A stretch of 64,000 nucleotides of DNA from CADEDV01 sp048498035. GTDB lineage: Bacteria > Bacteroidota > Bacteroidia > Chitinophagales > Chitinophagaceae. Shown piece after piece: positions 24,024 through 33,390 of this stretch. The stretch spans positions 1-64,000 of the forward strand of contig JBEHYT010000016.1 of NCBI GenBank assembly GCA_048498035.1. The letters run 5' to 3'. A program made the position numbers and the translations under genes. Each line of letters opens with the position of its first letter. Position 1 is the first letter of the stretch. Under the pieces are notes generated by a model. That model was not told where the DNA came from, made no database searches, and worked only from the letters and a program-made list of their open reading frames with translations.

Positions 24024-24788
24024 ATGGGCTCAATAGCAGATCGGTTGCGGCACTTTCATCCTGTCAGGAAGATCGTTTATTTCTTTGTGGGTTTAATTTC
24101 CTACCCGGGTCTTGCCCTGGTTAATAAACTACGTATATCCGGAACAGAACATATAAAAGAGCTGCCCCGCAGAAATGTACTGTTTGTCAGCAATCACCAG
24201 ACCTACTTTGCAGACGTTATCACTTTTCTGCATATTTTCTGTGCGGTAAAATGGGGCAAGAAAGATCGCCTGGGTATTCCTTATTATTTATTGAATCCAT
24301 TTACAAGGGTCAACTATGTGGCCGCGGAACAAACCATGAAGGGATCCTGGATCAGCCGGCTATTTTTACTCGCCGGGGGGCTTACGGTACGCCGTACCTG
24401 GAATTCGGATTCAAAGGAATCCCGTAAAGGCCTTGATCCTTCAGACACCCGGAAAATTACCCGCGCGCTGCGCGATAACTGGGTGATCACATTTCCGCAG
24501 GGCACCACCAAGCCATTTGCACCGGCAAGAAAGGGAACCGCGCTGATTATTAAGCAAACCAGGCCAATCGTAATACCAGTTGTTATCAATGGATTCTGGC
24601 GCGCCTTTAATAAAAAAGGATTGCGGTTTAAAAAGAAAGGTTCCCTGCTGACCGTTACGTTTAAAGCGCCACTTGACATTGATTACGATGCATCCAGCGA
24701 AAGCATCACTGCCCAATTGATGGAAGCCATCGAGCAGAGTAAAAGTTATATGCTACGCGGCAAACACCACGCGATGGCTAATCCTTAA
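24024..24788 (+). CDS. Divergent lysophospholipid acyltransferase-like protein
   Basis: The 254-residue protein has the layout of PlsC-type acyltransferases: an N-terminal hydrophobic segment, SNHQTYFAD (56-64), and FPQGTTKPF (157-165). Motif I has His58 and Asp64 five residues apart instead of the usual four. Motif III has Gln159 where the family has a conserved Glu. Both changes are seen directly. They may define a Bacteroidota-specific subfamily or a changed acceptor. The ATG at 24024 is preferred to a GTG two codons upstream. Its stop overlaps the convergent thioesterase gene by 11 bp, and the pairing with a thioesterase hints at acyl-chain metabolism, by inference. Confidence 0.78.
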   Translation: MGSIADRLRHFHPVRKIVYFFVGLISYPGLALVNKLRISGTEHIKELPRRNVLFVSNHQTYFADVITFLHIFCAVKWGKKDRLGIPYYLLNPFTRVNYVAAEQTMKGSWISRLFLLAGGLTVRRTWNSDSKESRKGLDPSDTRKITRALRDNWVITFPQGTTKPFAPARKGTALIIKQTRPIVIPVVINGFWRAFNKKGLRFKKKGSLLTVTFKAPLDIDYDASSESITAQLMEAIEQSKSYMLRGKHHAMANP

Positions 24789-25293
24789 AAAATAACGCTT
24801 TTAGTTCTACGGCATCGTCCGGTTTCATCTTACCTCCCAGGATCAACCGAAGCTGGCGGCGGCGAAGGGCACCGTCAAATAATTTTTTCTCCTCATCCGT
24901 TTGCGGCGTTACCGGAGGTACCGGCCGCGGACGACGGTTGGGATCCAATGCCACAAAAGTGTAGTAGGCTTCGTTGCTTTTATATTTATATTGATGGGTA
25001 AGATCCTCACCCCATACCCGCAAATGTATTTCCATGGACGAATTGAAGGAGCGTGTAACCTTTGCTTCAATATGAACCACATTCCCCAGTTTTATAGGAT
25101 TTTCAAACGAGATATTATCCACCGAAGCCGTAACAACAGGCGCGTTGCAATGTTTTTGCGCGGCAAGCGCAGCTGCAATATCCATCCAGTACATCAGGCG
25201 GCCACCCATCAGGTTTCCGAACACATTGGTGTCGTTGGGCAACACGAGTTCTGTCATAATCGTAAGACTGGCCGAAGCGGTGCGGGGATCCAT
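24778..25293 (-). CDS. Acyl-CoA thioesterase, hotdog fold
   Basis: The 171-residue protein resembles YciA/BACH-type cytosolic acyl-CoA thioesterases. NDTNVFGNLMGGRLMYWMD (about 20-38) is the hallmark segment, with the Asn and Asp that usually form the active site. FENPIKLGNVVHIEAKV and the DPNRRPRPVPP segment after the core also fit. The ATG at 25293 is chosen; a TTG at 25308 lies inside the -7 box. A minus-strand -7 box TATCTTTGC (25313-25305) ends 11 nt before the ATG. The 3' end overlaps the convergent acyltransferase gene by 11 bp. Confidence 0.88.
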   Translation of the reverse strand: MDPRTASASLTIMTELVLPNDTNVFGNLMGGRLMYWMDIAAALAAQKHCNAPVVTASVDNISFENPIKLGNVVHIEAKVTRSFNSSMEIHLRVWGEDLTHQYKYKSNEAYYTFVALDPNRRPRPVPPVTPQTDEEKKLFDGALRRRQLRLILGGKMKPDDAVELKALFFKD

Positions 25294-25304
25294 ACAAAAT
25301 TTTT

Positions 25305-25334
25305 GCAAAGATACGGAGGTTCAGGACTTTGCAA
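25305..25334 (-). promoter_or_regulatory. Promoter of the thioesterase gene
   Basis: On the minus strand TTG (25334-25332) precedes TATCTTTGC (25313-25305) by 18 nt. The -7 box is a full match; the transcript leader would be only a few nucleotides. Confidence 0.6.
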
Positions 25335-25376
25335 CCAGGAAAGGCTGAAGCCAGATTAGCTGTTCTGTTCAAAGGC

Positions 25377-25410
25377 TTTGGCGGATTGAGCTTCTTTTTC
25401 CTATTTTTGC
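25377..25410 (+). promoter_or_regulatory. Proline dehydrogenase promoter
   Basis: TTTG (25377-25380) and TATTTTTGC (25402-25410) are separated by 21 nt. The start codon lies 41 nt after the -7 box. Confidence 0.65.
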
Positions 25411-25451
25411 GCGGCCCGAACAACTGTTCGGCTGATCTAATAACGCGCTAT

Positions 25452-26693
25452 ATGGATACCAACCCGCAGCCGGTTTCTTTTGATAATACGGAGTTTGCAT
25501 TTGAGTACAAGACTGACCGAGAACTTCGTAAGGCGCGCTTTCTCTTTTCTGCAATGGGTAAGTCCTGGCTGGTACGCCTGGGCACAAGGCTAACGCCATG
25601 GGCCATACGGGCCGGTCTGCCAGTGAAAGGAATTATCCGGAATACAATTTTCAAACAGTTTGTTGGTGGTGAAACGCTGGAGCAAACGGCGCTTGTGGCG
25701 GAAGCGCTGGGAAAATATCATGTACAGGTTATTTTGGATTATGGCGTAGAAGGCGGTGATGATGGAGAAGAAGGTTTTGAACATGCTACCGAAGAATTTA
25801 TACGTGTTATTAACTATGCGGCCACGCAGCCCAATATTCCGTTTATGAGCATTAAGGTAACCGGGTTTGCGCGTTTTGCATTACTGGAAAAACTGGATGC
25901 CGCCATGGAAAAAGCCAGCGGATCACTAATGAAACGGTATTTCTCGGCAGTAGAAGCGCTACCGGGAGAGGAACGTGAAGAATGGCACCGGGTGCGTACC
26001 CGGATGATGCGGATCTGCGCACGTGCTGCCGAATGCAACATGGGCGTATTGGTGGATGCTGAAGAAACATGGATACAGGATCCCGTGGATGCGCTGACTA
26101 TCCTGGTGATGGATCAGTTTAACAAAGAAGCCTGTGTTGTATTCAATACCATTCAACATTACCGGCATGACCGGTTGGCATTTCTGAAAGATTGTTATGC
26201 AGCGGCAGAAGAGCGGAACTTTATCCTGGGCGCCAAACTCGTTCGGGGCGCGTATATGGAAAAAGAACGCAAACGCGCCGCGACTCAACAATATCCCTCG
26301 CCCATCCAGGCTACCAAGGAAGACAGCGATCATGATTATAATGAAGGCGTTCGTTTTTGTATTGATCATCTCAACAGGATATCACTGATCGTTGCCTCCC
26401 ATAATGAATATAGCAACCTGCTGGCTGTACAACTACTGCAGGAAAAAGGGTTGCCCATGAATCATCCACATGTCCATTTTAGCCAGCTGTATGGAATGAG
26501 TGATAATATCACATTTAATCTCGCACATGCCGGCTGCTCTGTTAGCAAATACCTTCCGTTTGGCCCCATCAAAGATGTGATTCCCTACCTGATGCGGCGG
26601 GCGCAGGAAAATACTTCAGTAAAAAGACAAACAGGCCGCGAACTGTCATTGATCCGCAAGGAACTGAAACGCCGCGCTACCGCCGGCAGGTAA
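25452..26693 (+). CDS. Proline dehydrogenase
   Basis: This FAD enzyme oxidises proline to pyrroline-5-carboxylate, the first step of proline catabolism, feeding electrons to quinone. The 413 residues form a monofunctional enzyme (not a PutA fusion). LDYGVEGGDDGEEGFE, VDAEETWIQDPVD, FNTIQHYRHDR and AKLVRGAYMEKERKRA follow the order of the TIM-barrel motifs. The arginines after KLVRGAYMEKE and in the C-terminal YLMRRAQENTS bind the proline carboxylate in characterised members. The frame is open for 41 more codons upstream, but those cover the promoter, so the ATG at 25452 is used. No pyrroline-5-carboxylate dehydrogenase gene is adjacent. Confidence 0.92.
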   Translation: MDTNPQPVSFDNTEFAFEYKTDRELRKARFLFSAMGKSWLVRLGTRLTPWAIRAGLPVKGIIRNTIFKQFVGGETLEQTALVAEALGKYHVQVILDYGVEGGDDGEEGFEHATEEFIRVINYAATQPNIPFMSIKVTGFARFALLEKLDAAMEKASGSLMKRYFSAVEALPGEEREEWHRVRTRMMRICARAAECNMGVLVDAEETWIQDPVDALTILVMDQFNKEACVVFNTIQHYRHDRLAFLKDCYAAAEERNFILGAKLVRGAYMEKERKRAATQQYPSPIQATKEDSDHDYNEGVRFCIDHLNRISLIVASHNEYSNLLAVQLLQEKGLPMNHPHVHFSQLYGMSDNITFNLAHAGCSVSKYLPFGPIKDVIPYLMRRAQENTSVKRQTGRELSLIRKELKRRATAGR

Positions 26694-26791
26694 CTTATGC
26701 ACATATTGGACCTCTGGTATCATTCTTGACAATTTCCGGCAAATCCCACCTGCCAACGCTTATGTCCTGAGTTTTACAAAAATGTTGAATC

Positions 26792-27832
26792 ATGCTGTTG
26801 TCCGTGATATCTCCGCGGGATTTCGTTGAATTTCTCCGGATCACTGCATGGATTGCATTGCCCGTGCTGGCGATTGTAATCATACTTGCAGTTCTGCAAC
26901 ATTACTGGCGTATAAAAAAACTGCGTTTGAAAGGAATACCTGCCGCAGAAGCGGGAGATCATCTTCCTCCAGACACGCATGTTTTTTTTGATCATTCCGG
27001 TCTGCTGAATAAATACCGGAAGCGGATGAGTTATTACCAGGCGCGGTATCATGCACTGCGGACAGATTTTGAAAAATTACAGCAGGATCAGCAGCAAAAA
27101 ACAACAATATTAAATCATCTGGATATGGAAAATGCACAACAACATCAATTTTCCGGTAACGTACCCGGTACGGAACAAAACCTAGAGCAATTTAATGAAG
27201 CCGGTCGCGAAACCGGTGCATCCGAACAGTCGATCAATACGATCGATACCGGTGACGCAGCAACAGAAATTTCCTGTATCCGTGTGTTACTACAGGACCG
27301 AACTGCGCAAATCGGATTTTTACAGGATCAGTTGGAACAACGTGTACGCGGATTTTACCAGCAGGAAAAAGAATGGCAGCAGGTTCAGCAGCAACTGCTG
27401 GATGAAAAAAAAGAATTGCTTTCAGCGATGGAAGGGGTGGCTGCCGAGCATGCCGGCCAACTGGCGGAAGCAGAAGAACAACTTCAACAACAGATATTGG
27501 TGGCTGAAGAAGAAGCCAGGCTCTCAGCCGTCCGGCATGACCAGGTGATCTTCCTGGAAAACCAGTTGCGCGAAATACAACAACAGAATCAAATCCTGGA
27601 TGCGGCGCTGGAAGACGAAAGGGACCGTGCTGCCGCGCTGCGAAATGAAATCGAAGAAATTTCCCTGAAATCGGTTGCACTGGAACAACAACTTCAAAAC
27701 CGCAGACAACGACTGCAGGGTATGTACCGGCATTTACAGGAACTGGTGGAGCAGGAAGACGCTATTACTGAAACAGTTGAAAGAGATCAGCCGGATAACC
27801 CGGGTGCATATAAAAATATGATTGCGTTATAG
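26792..27832 (+). CDS. Membrane-anchored coiled-coil protein of unknown function
   Basis: I do not recognise this 346-residue protein. It has one hydrophobic segment near the N-terminus (about residues 17-38, ITAWIALPVLAIVIILAVL), so most of it should face one side of the inner membrane, probably the cytoplasm. From about residue 75 the sequence is very rich in Gln, Glu and Leu with heptad-like spacing. Two coiled-coil stretches, about 75-110 and 160-325, are separated by a polar linker with few hydrophobic residues. There are no catalytic motifs. It sits alone between proline dehydrogenase and the sigma factor. A structural or tethering role is possible but not shown. Confidence 0.7.
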   Translation: MLLSVISPRDFVEFLRITAWIALPVLAIVIILAVLQHYWRIKKLRLKGIPAAEAGDHLPPDTHVFFDHSGLLNKYRKRMSYYQARYHALRTDFEKLQQDQQQKTTILNHLDMENAQQHQFSGNVPGTEQNLEQFNEAGRETGASEQSINTIDTGDAATEISCIRVLLQDRTAQIGFLQDQLEQRVRGFYQQEKEWQQVQQQLLDEKKELLSAMEGVAAEHAGQLAEAEEQLQQQILVAEEEARLSAVRHDQVIFLENQLREIQQQNQILDAALEDERDRAAALRNEIEEISLKSVALEQQLQNRRQRLQGMYRHLQELVEQEDAITETVERDQPDNPGAYKNMIAL

Positions 27833-27967
27833 CGTATGTTATATAGTAAATATTGTGTGGCGAAATTGAACAGGTAATTGCACGGTGCAAAATTATTTTC
27901 TGCAACGATAATAGATTATATCAACTATTTGTAATAAACTTGAGATAAGTTTAACATTTCGCTGCGA

Positions 27968-28567
27968 TTGCCTACATCTACTGCTATATCTGAACTGCAA
28001 CAACGGATTGCTTTGTACGAAGACATTAAATCGTATGAAAAGCTTTACCAGCTTATGTTTGATCAGTTGCACCTGTTTTCATTTTCGATCGTGAAATCCA
28101 GGGAAGCTGCTGAAGAGATCGTTTCAGACGTGTTTATCAAGATCTGGCAAATTCGCTCAAGACTCACTGAAATCGAGAATCTGCGCGTCTATTTGTTTAC
28201 CATTGCGAAAAATTTTTCGATTAATTATATCCACAAACACTATAAGAACATCCCGCATAGTATTGATGATATGGATGTGGAACCGGTAGTTACCATCGCC
28301 AACCCGGAAGAGCTTTGTATTTCTTCCGAGATGGTCAACCGCATCCGGCAGGCCATTCATCAATTGCCTCCACAGTGCCGCCTTATATTCCAGTTGATAA
28401 AGGAAGATGGCTTTCGTTATCGCGAAGCGGCTGAAATACTGAACATCTCGGTGCTTACAGTGCGTAACCAATTGGCGATTGCCGTCCGGAAAATTGCTGC
28501 GGTCCTTCCCGCGCATAACGAAGATGGCAAAGCGGTCCGCAACCTGCGCCAAATACTGCATTCCTGA
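27968..28567 (+). CDS. ECF-type RNA polymerase sigma factor
   Basis: The 199-residue protein has sigma region 2 (LYQLMFDQLHLFSFSIVKS ... AEEIVSDVFIKIWQ, about 26-60) and region 4 (LPPQCRLIFQLIKEDGFRYREAAEILNIS, about 133-162, written here in parts of the helix-turn-helix). Region 3 is absent, as in ECF sigma factors. The only in-frame start upstream of region 2 is a TTG at 27968. It is followed by FecR, SusC and SusD genes, the standard trans-envelope signalling order, so it should activate the SusCD locus when the anti-sigma factor is relieved. No good -7 box is seen before it. Confidence 0.9.
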   Translation: MPTSTAISELQQRIALYEDIKSYEKLYQLMFDQLHLFSFSIVKSREAAEEIVSDVFIKIWQIRSRLTEIENLRVYLFTIAKNFSINYIHKHYKNIPHSIDDMDVEPVVTIANPEELCISSEMVNRIRQAIHQLPPQCRLIFQLIKEDGFRYREAAEILNISVLTVRNQLAIAVRKIAAVLPAHNEDGKAVRNLRQILHS

Positions 28568-28635
28568 TTTTTTTTTAATTGCTTTGGTACATTTCTCCCA
28601 GGCTCCCTGTCTTATAGGTAACAGGACTGTTTTTT

Positions 28636-29733
28636 ATGAACCAGGATCGTTTTTGGGAACTTGTCAGTTTGCGTTTGTCGGGCGAAGCCACGGCATCCGA
28701 ATTGGTTGAGTTAGAAACACTACTGAAGGAAAATCCTTCGGAGAGCCAGCGGGTAGATACGCTGGTATCGATCTGGTCTGCGCAAAATAAAGAACAGGTA
28801 CCGGTGAATCGCAAGGAAGTCTTTAACCGTCATTTGCAACGTCTTAGCACGCATCTATCCAAACCCGTTTTGCAATATGATGACGAGGATGCAGTGCCTG
28901 TTGCAATTCAAACTCCTGTTGCAAGAATGCCGTTACGGAGATGGGGTTGGGTAGCCGGTTTGGCAGCCTGCCTGCTGGTTGGACTTGTAATTTTTACCAA
29001 CCGTTCCTCCAACACGGTTGCTGCAAGGGAAGCGCAAAATACGATTTCTACGAAGCGCGGATCCAAGTCGAAAGTGCAATTACCGGATGGATCGGAAGTT
29101 TGGTTGAATGCAGACAGCCGTATTACCTATAAAGAAAACTTCCAGGGTCAAAACCGGGAAGTTCAGCTGCAGGGCGAAGCTTTTTTTGATGTGGCCCGGG
29201 ATGATGCCCGCCCTTTTATCATCCATACACCTTCGATCGATGTACGTGTGTTGGGGACTGCGTTTAATGTAAGGGCTTATGCCGATGAGAAGAATACGGA
29301 AACCTCCCTGATCCGCGGATCTGTGGAAATCACACTTGTGAAGAGCCCCGATCGGAAGAAGATCATTTTGAAGCCCAATGATAAACTGATCGTTAATAAT
29401 GAACTGGCAACAGTGTTGGATAAACGGGCCGATGATGCAGCAGCGCCATTGTTAACGCTGGGAAAAATCAAATACCAGGCAAAAGATACACTTGCGCAGG
29501 AAACCATGTGGACATTGAACAAACTGGTATTTGACGCTGAACCTATCGAAGAAGTAGCGCTGAAGCTTGAGCGCTGGTATGATGTGAAAGTCACTATTGC
29601 TGATGAAGCCTTACGGAAAACGCCATTCACCGGAACATTTGAGGGGGAAAGCCTGGAAACAGTGCTGGAAGCCATGCGACTAACCGGTATCAAAAGTATA
29701 GTCAACCGGCGCGAGGTTACTTTGCGCCAGTAG
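28636..29733 (+). CDS. FecR-family anti-sigma factor
   Basis: The 365-residue protein has a cytoplasmic N-terminal domain (about 1-95) that should bind the adjacent sigma factor, one membrane segment (WVAGLAACLLVGLVIF, about 105-120), and a periplasmic FecR domain. LPDGSEVWLNADSRITY and VQLQGEAFFDVARD are the FecR hallmarks. The last 70 residues (LVFDAEPIEEVALKLERWY ... LEAMRLTGI) form the C-terminal DUF4974-type domain, which contacts the SusC signalling domain. Spacing to the sigma gene is 68 nt and a small CCTGT/ACAGG hairpin with a T run lies in that gap. Confidence 0.92.
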   Translation: MNQDRFWELVSLRLSGEATASELVELETLLKENPSESQRVDTLVSIWSAQNKEQVPVNRKEVFNRHLQRLSTHLSKPVLQYDDEDAVPVAIQTPVARMPLRRWGWVAGLAACLLVGLVIFTNRSSNTVAAREAQNTISTKRGSKSKVQLPDGSEVWLNADSRITYKENFQGQNREVQLQGEAFFDVARDDARPFIIHTPSIDVRVLGTAFNVRAYADEKNTETSLIRGSVEITLVKSPDRKKIILKPNDKLIVNNELATVLDKRADDAAAPLLTLGKIKYQAKDTLAQETMWTLNKLVFDAEPIEEVALKLERWYDVKVTIADEALRKTPFTGTFEGESLETVLEAMRLTGIKSIVNRREVTLRQ

Positions 29734-29943
29734 AAACAAAGCCAACTTATTACTGAAACTGTTTCATCCACCCCGCATCGGGGAGTGGAATCCTGATTGC
29801 TTAATCAAAACTGCATGCATATGAAAAGACAAACCTGACCCCGCATAAAAAAAACGGAGAATGTTTGCAGCATTCCCCGTTACTAACGACAGAAAAATTG
29901 CTCTGGCGTGAGCAAATTCCAATCATCAAATCAAAACTAAGGT

Positions 29944-32900
29944 ATGAAAAAAAATGGACAAGTCATGCCCCCGGGCGTGGCTACCCAGATTATCAAATGC
30001 TTGCTGCTGATGAAGATAACGTTACTCCTGATTATTGCACTTTCTCTTCAGTCTTTTGGCCGTGGATACGGGCAGGAGAGTATCAGTATCAGGCTTGAAA
30101 AAGCCCATCTCAAAAAAGCATTTAAAGCAATAGAAGAGCAGGGCGTTTTCCGGTTCGTATATAAAGACGAGATACTTCCCCGCGATCTGCGGGTTACTAT
30201 GGATGTACACGAGCGCCCGCTTAATGAAGTGCTGGACAAGATGTTGCAGAACACGCATCTTGCTTTCCATCGCATGGGTGGCAACCTGGTAGTGATCACC
30301 AACAGTGAGGGAACGCTGAACGTGGCCACCGGGAAGCCTTTTATAAGCGTTACCGGCCGCGTTACCGATGATAAGGGAGAACCGTTGGTTGGCGTGTCGG
30401 TACAGGAAAAAGGCGGCACCGCCGGCGTCATCACCCGGGACGACGGTGTTTTTATGTTGAATATCTCGAAGCCAGACGCCGTGCTGGTCTTTAGCTATAT
30501 TGGATTTGAAACAGTGGAAATATCCATGGCAGGAAAAACATCTGTGTCTGTTCAGATGAAAACCGCCAACAAAAGTATTTCCGAAGTGGTGGTAGTAGGT
30601 TACGGGCAGCAACGGAAAAGCCTGGTAACCGGCGCCATTTCTTCCGTTAAAGCCGAGCAGCTTTCAACGGTATCATCTACACGCCTTGACCAGGCGCTAC
30701 AGGGCCGCTCACCCGGCGTTGTGATACTGCCCACTTCCGGTCAGCCCGGCGCGGGTCTTAATATCCGCATCCGTGGAGCAGGTTCCAATCGAAATTCTAA
30801 CCCGCTTTTTATTATTGATGGTGTTAGAGCCGGTGGTATTGAATACCTGGATCCTGCAGATGTGGCCTCTGTTGAAATTTTAAAAGACGCCGCTTCCGCT
30901 GCGATTTATGGCGCCGAAGGCGCCAATGGGGTGATCCTGATCACCACTAAAACCGGTAAACGTAACAGCTCCGAAGTAAGTTATAGCGGTCAGTACTCCT
31001 GGCAGTCGGTGAAGAAAGATTTCATCACCATGATGGACGCGCAACAGTACCAGCAATATCTTACCGAAGCCAATGTAGCCGGCGCGCCTACACAGGCAGA
31101 AGTAGCAGGACTGGGAAAAGGCACCAACTGGCTGGGTGAAGTACTTCAGACAGCGCCCCAGCAACATCATACCCTGCAATTCAGCGGTGGCAATGATAAA
31201 TCAACCTATTTGCTGAGCGGAAGCATCTTTACACAGGAAGGTGTTGTAGGCGGGGATAAAGCCCGTTTCCAGCGTTATTCCGTTCGCTTTAACGGTGATC
31301 ATAAAATGAAATCCTGGCTTACCGTTGGTAACCGCATCGCGTATTCACAATTCCGCCGCAAAGCAATTTCTGATAATAATGAATTTGGATCCATCCTGGC
31401 CAGCGCACTGGTAATGGATCCGCTGACACCGGTCCTTTATGAAGACGGCGTATATCCACAACATGTATTGAACGCACTTGCCGCCAATAAACCATTGTAC
31501 CGGGATGCGAACGGCGATATCTATGGTATTTCCAAATTCCTGAAAGGTGAATATGGCAACCCGGTAGCACGTATTGATATGGCACATGGTGAAAACATCC
31601 AGAACAAAATTGTGGGTAGTGTGTATGCCGACATCACCCCGTTTAAAGGATTCACTTTCACTTCCCGGTTTGGCATTGACGCGGCATTCCAGGTAGGCCA
31701 TAGCTGGACGCCGACGTTCTGGTTCTCCGATGAGAGCACCAACACCGTGGCCAACGGATCTGATTACAGCAACAACTGGTACACCTGGCAGTGGGAAAAT
31801 TTCGGCACGTATAAAAGGACGATTGGCGAACATTCATTTACTGTACTCGCCGGTGTGTCTGCCATCAAAACGCATGAATACCATATGGGTGGCAGTTATT
31901 CCGGTCTGTTTAAGGAAGATGACCGGTTTTCTTATGCCGACTTTGTGCCGGATGCGCAGGACAGGATTGGAAGTACTGTGTTGGATTATACACTGGCCTC
32001 ATTTTTTGGACGGGCTACCTATTCGTTCAAAGATCGTTATTTGCTAACGGCCTCTTTACGCCGGGATGGAAGTTCCAAACTGGCTCCCGGTAGCCAGTGG
32101 AAATTATATCCTGCTGTTTCAGCAGGCTGGGTGTTGTCGAATGAAGATTTTTTCAAAAAATCAGTTGGCGACCGTGTAAACTATGTAAAAATCCGCGGCA
32201 GCTGGGGACAAAACGGGAATGTTAGTTCAGTGGGCGTTGGTGAATGGAAAAATTCCATTGGTGCCAACCTGATCTACCCGGATGCATTGGGGACGTTTTT
32301 GGTGGGCGCAGCGCCGTCCAGCCTGGCCAACCCTTCGCTTCGCTGGGAAACAAGTGAACAACTTGATTTTGGTGCCGACATGGCATTCTTCAACAATCAC
32401 CTGAATGTAACGATCGACTATTATAAGAAGACAACCAAAGACCTGTTGACGGATGGTAATGCGCCACTGATTGCAGGTAATACATTGCGAACAAAAAATG
32501 CGGGTAATGTAGAGAACCGCGGATGGGAATTTGATATTTCCTATCTCAACCGCCCTGCGTCCCGCTCAGACCTGTCGTATGAAATTGGTATCAACCTGGC
32601 CACGTTGCATAACCAGGTTACCTACCTGGATCCTTCTTCACCCATTGTGTATGGAGCAGGAATTGGTACGGGCTGGTCTGCTACCGCTATGCAGGTTGGC
32701 TTGCCGCTCTGGTATTTCAATGGCTATAAAACTGCGGGTATTTTCCAGACCCAGGAGCAGATCAATGATTACATCACTAAAAATAACCTGACGGGTTACA
32801 ATCCAAAACCCGGCGATCCTATCGTGGTAAATACAAATGGCGATAATTTGATCTCGCCTGCAGATATGACTAACATCGGTAGCCCGCATCCGAAATTCAC

Positions 32901-33372
32901 CTATGGCGGACGGGTAAGCCTGGGTTACAAAGGATTTGATCTGCTTGTTTTTGCACAGGGGCAAACAGGTAACGAGATCCTGATGGGCTTTAACAGGCTT
33001 GACCGCAGCACTGCCAATAAACCTGCATTTTTCTTCACGGATCGCTGGACCGGCGCGGGTAGCACCAATACCTGGTTTGCCGCCAATGCATCCAACCCGT
33101 ATATCTACAATGGAGACCTGATGATCTTTGACGGTTCGTTTATGAAGATCCGCCAGTTACAATTGGGTTATACATTGCCTAAAAAAATGATGGAACGGAT
33201 GCATATCAACAATGCCCGTTTCTATGTATCGCTGGATGACTTCTTCACCTTCACCAAGTACCCCGGTACAGATCCTGAAGGAGGAAGCAATAGCCAAAAC
33301 AGTATCGGAATTGATCGCGGTGGTTACCCAATTCCACGCAAGGCGATCCTTGGTATTTCATTCAGTTTCTAA
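29944..33372 (+). CDS. SusC/RagA-family TonB-dependent outer-membrane transporter with signalling domain
   Basis: This 1142-residue protein imports oligosaccharides across the outer membrane. After a long signal region (hydrophobic core LLLMKITLLLIIALSLQSF) comes a secretin/TonB N-terminal signalling domain (about 45-110). A carboxypeptidase-D-like domain follows, from GRVTDDKGEPLVGVSV (about 138-153) on. The plug starts at SEVVVVGYGQQRKSLVTGAI, and a 22-strand barrel ends in KAILGISFSF with the terminal Phe. The signalling domain fits regulation through the FecR and sigma genes upstream. SusD follows after 18 nt. The substrate is inferred to be a beta-glucan from the downstream hydrolases. 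Confidence 0.95.
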   Translation: MKKNGQVMPPGVATQIIKCLLLMKITLLLIIALSLQSFGRGYGQESISIRLEKAHLKKAFKAIEEQGVFRFVYKDEILPRDLRVTMDVHERPLNEVLDKMLQNTHLAFHRMGGNLVVITNSEGTLNVATGKPFISVTGRVTDDKGEPLVGVSVQEKGGTAGVITRDDGVFMLNISKPDAVLVFSYIGFETVEISMAGKTSVSVQMKTANKSISEVVVVGYGQQRKSLVTGAISSVKAEQLSTVSSTRLDQALQGRSPGVVILPTSGQPGAGLNIRIRGAGSNRNSNPLFIIDGVRAGGIEYLDPADVASVEILKDAASAAIYGAEGANGVILITTKTGKRNSSEVSYSGQYSWQSVKKDFITMMDAQQYQQYLTEANVAGAPTQAEVAGLGKGTNWLGEVLQTAPQQHHTLQFSGGNDKSTYLLSGSIFTQEGVVGGDKARFQRYSVRFNGDHKMKSWLTVGNRIAYSQFRRKAISDNNEFGSILASALVMDPLTPVLYEDGVYPQHVLNALAANKPLYRDANGDIYGISKFLKGEYGNPVARIDMAHGENIQNKIVGSVYADITPFKGFTFTSRFGIDAAFQVGHSWTPTFWFSDESTNTVANGSDYSNNWYTWQWENFGTYKRTIGEHSFTVLAGVSAIKTHEYHMGGSYSGLFKEDDRFSYADFVPDAQDRIGSTVLDYTLASFFGRATYSFKDRYLLTASLRRDGSSKLAPGSQWKLYPAVSAGWVLSNEDFFKKSVGDRVNYVKIRGSWGQNGNVSSVGVGEWKNSIGANLIYPDALGTFLVGAAPSSLANPSLRWETSEQLDFGADMAFFNNHLNVTIDYYKKTTKDLLTDGNAPLIAGNTLRTKNAGNVENRGWEFDISYLNRPASRSDLSYEIGINLATLHNQVTYLDPSSPIVYGAGIGTGWSATAMQVGLPLWYFNGYKTAGIFQTQEQINDYITKNNLTGYNPKPGDPIVVNTNGDNLISPADMTNIGSPHPKFTYGGRVSLGYKGFDLLVFAQGQTGNEILMGFNRLDRSTANKPAFFFTDRWTGAGSTNTWFAANASNPYIYNGDLMIFDGSFMKIRQLQLGYTLPKKMMERMHINNARFYVSLDDFFTFTKYPGTDPEGGSNSQNSIGIDRGGYPIPRKAILGISFSF

Positions 33373-33390
33373 CAATCAAAAGCAAGAAAA

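Noticed and set aside
24214..24680. Antisense frame in the acyltransferase gene
   Set aside because: It mirrors a clear acyltransferase reading frame and has no start context or domain.
29865..30098. Short frame overlapping the SusC start
   Set aside because: It overlaps the SusC signal peptide region in another frame. SusC starts convincingly at 29944.
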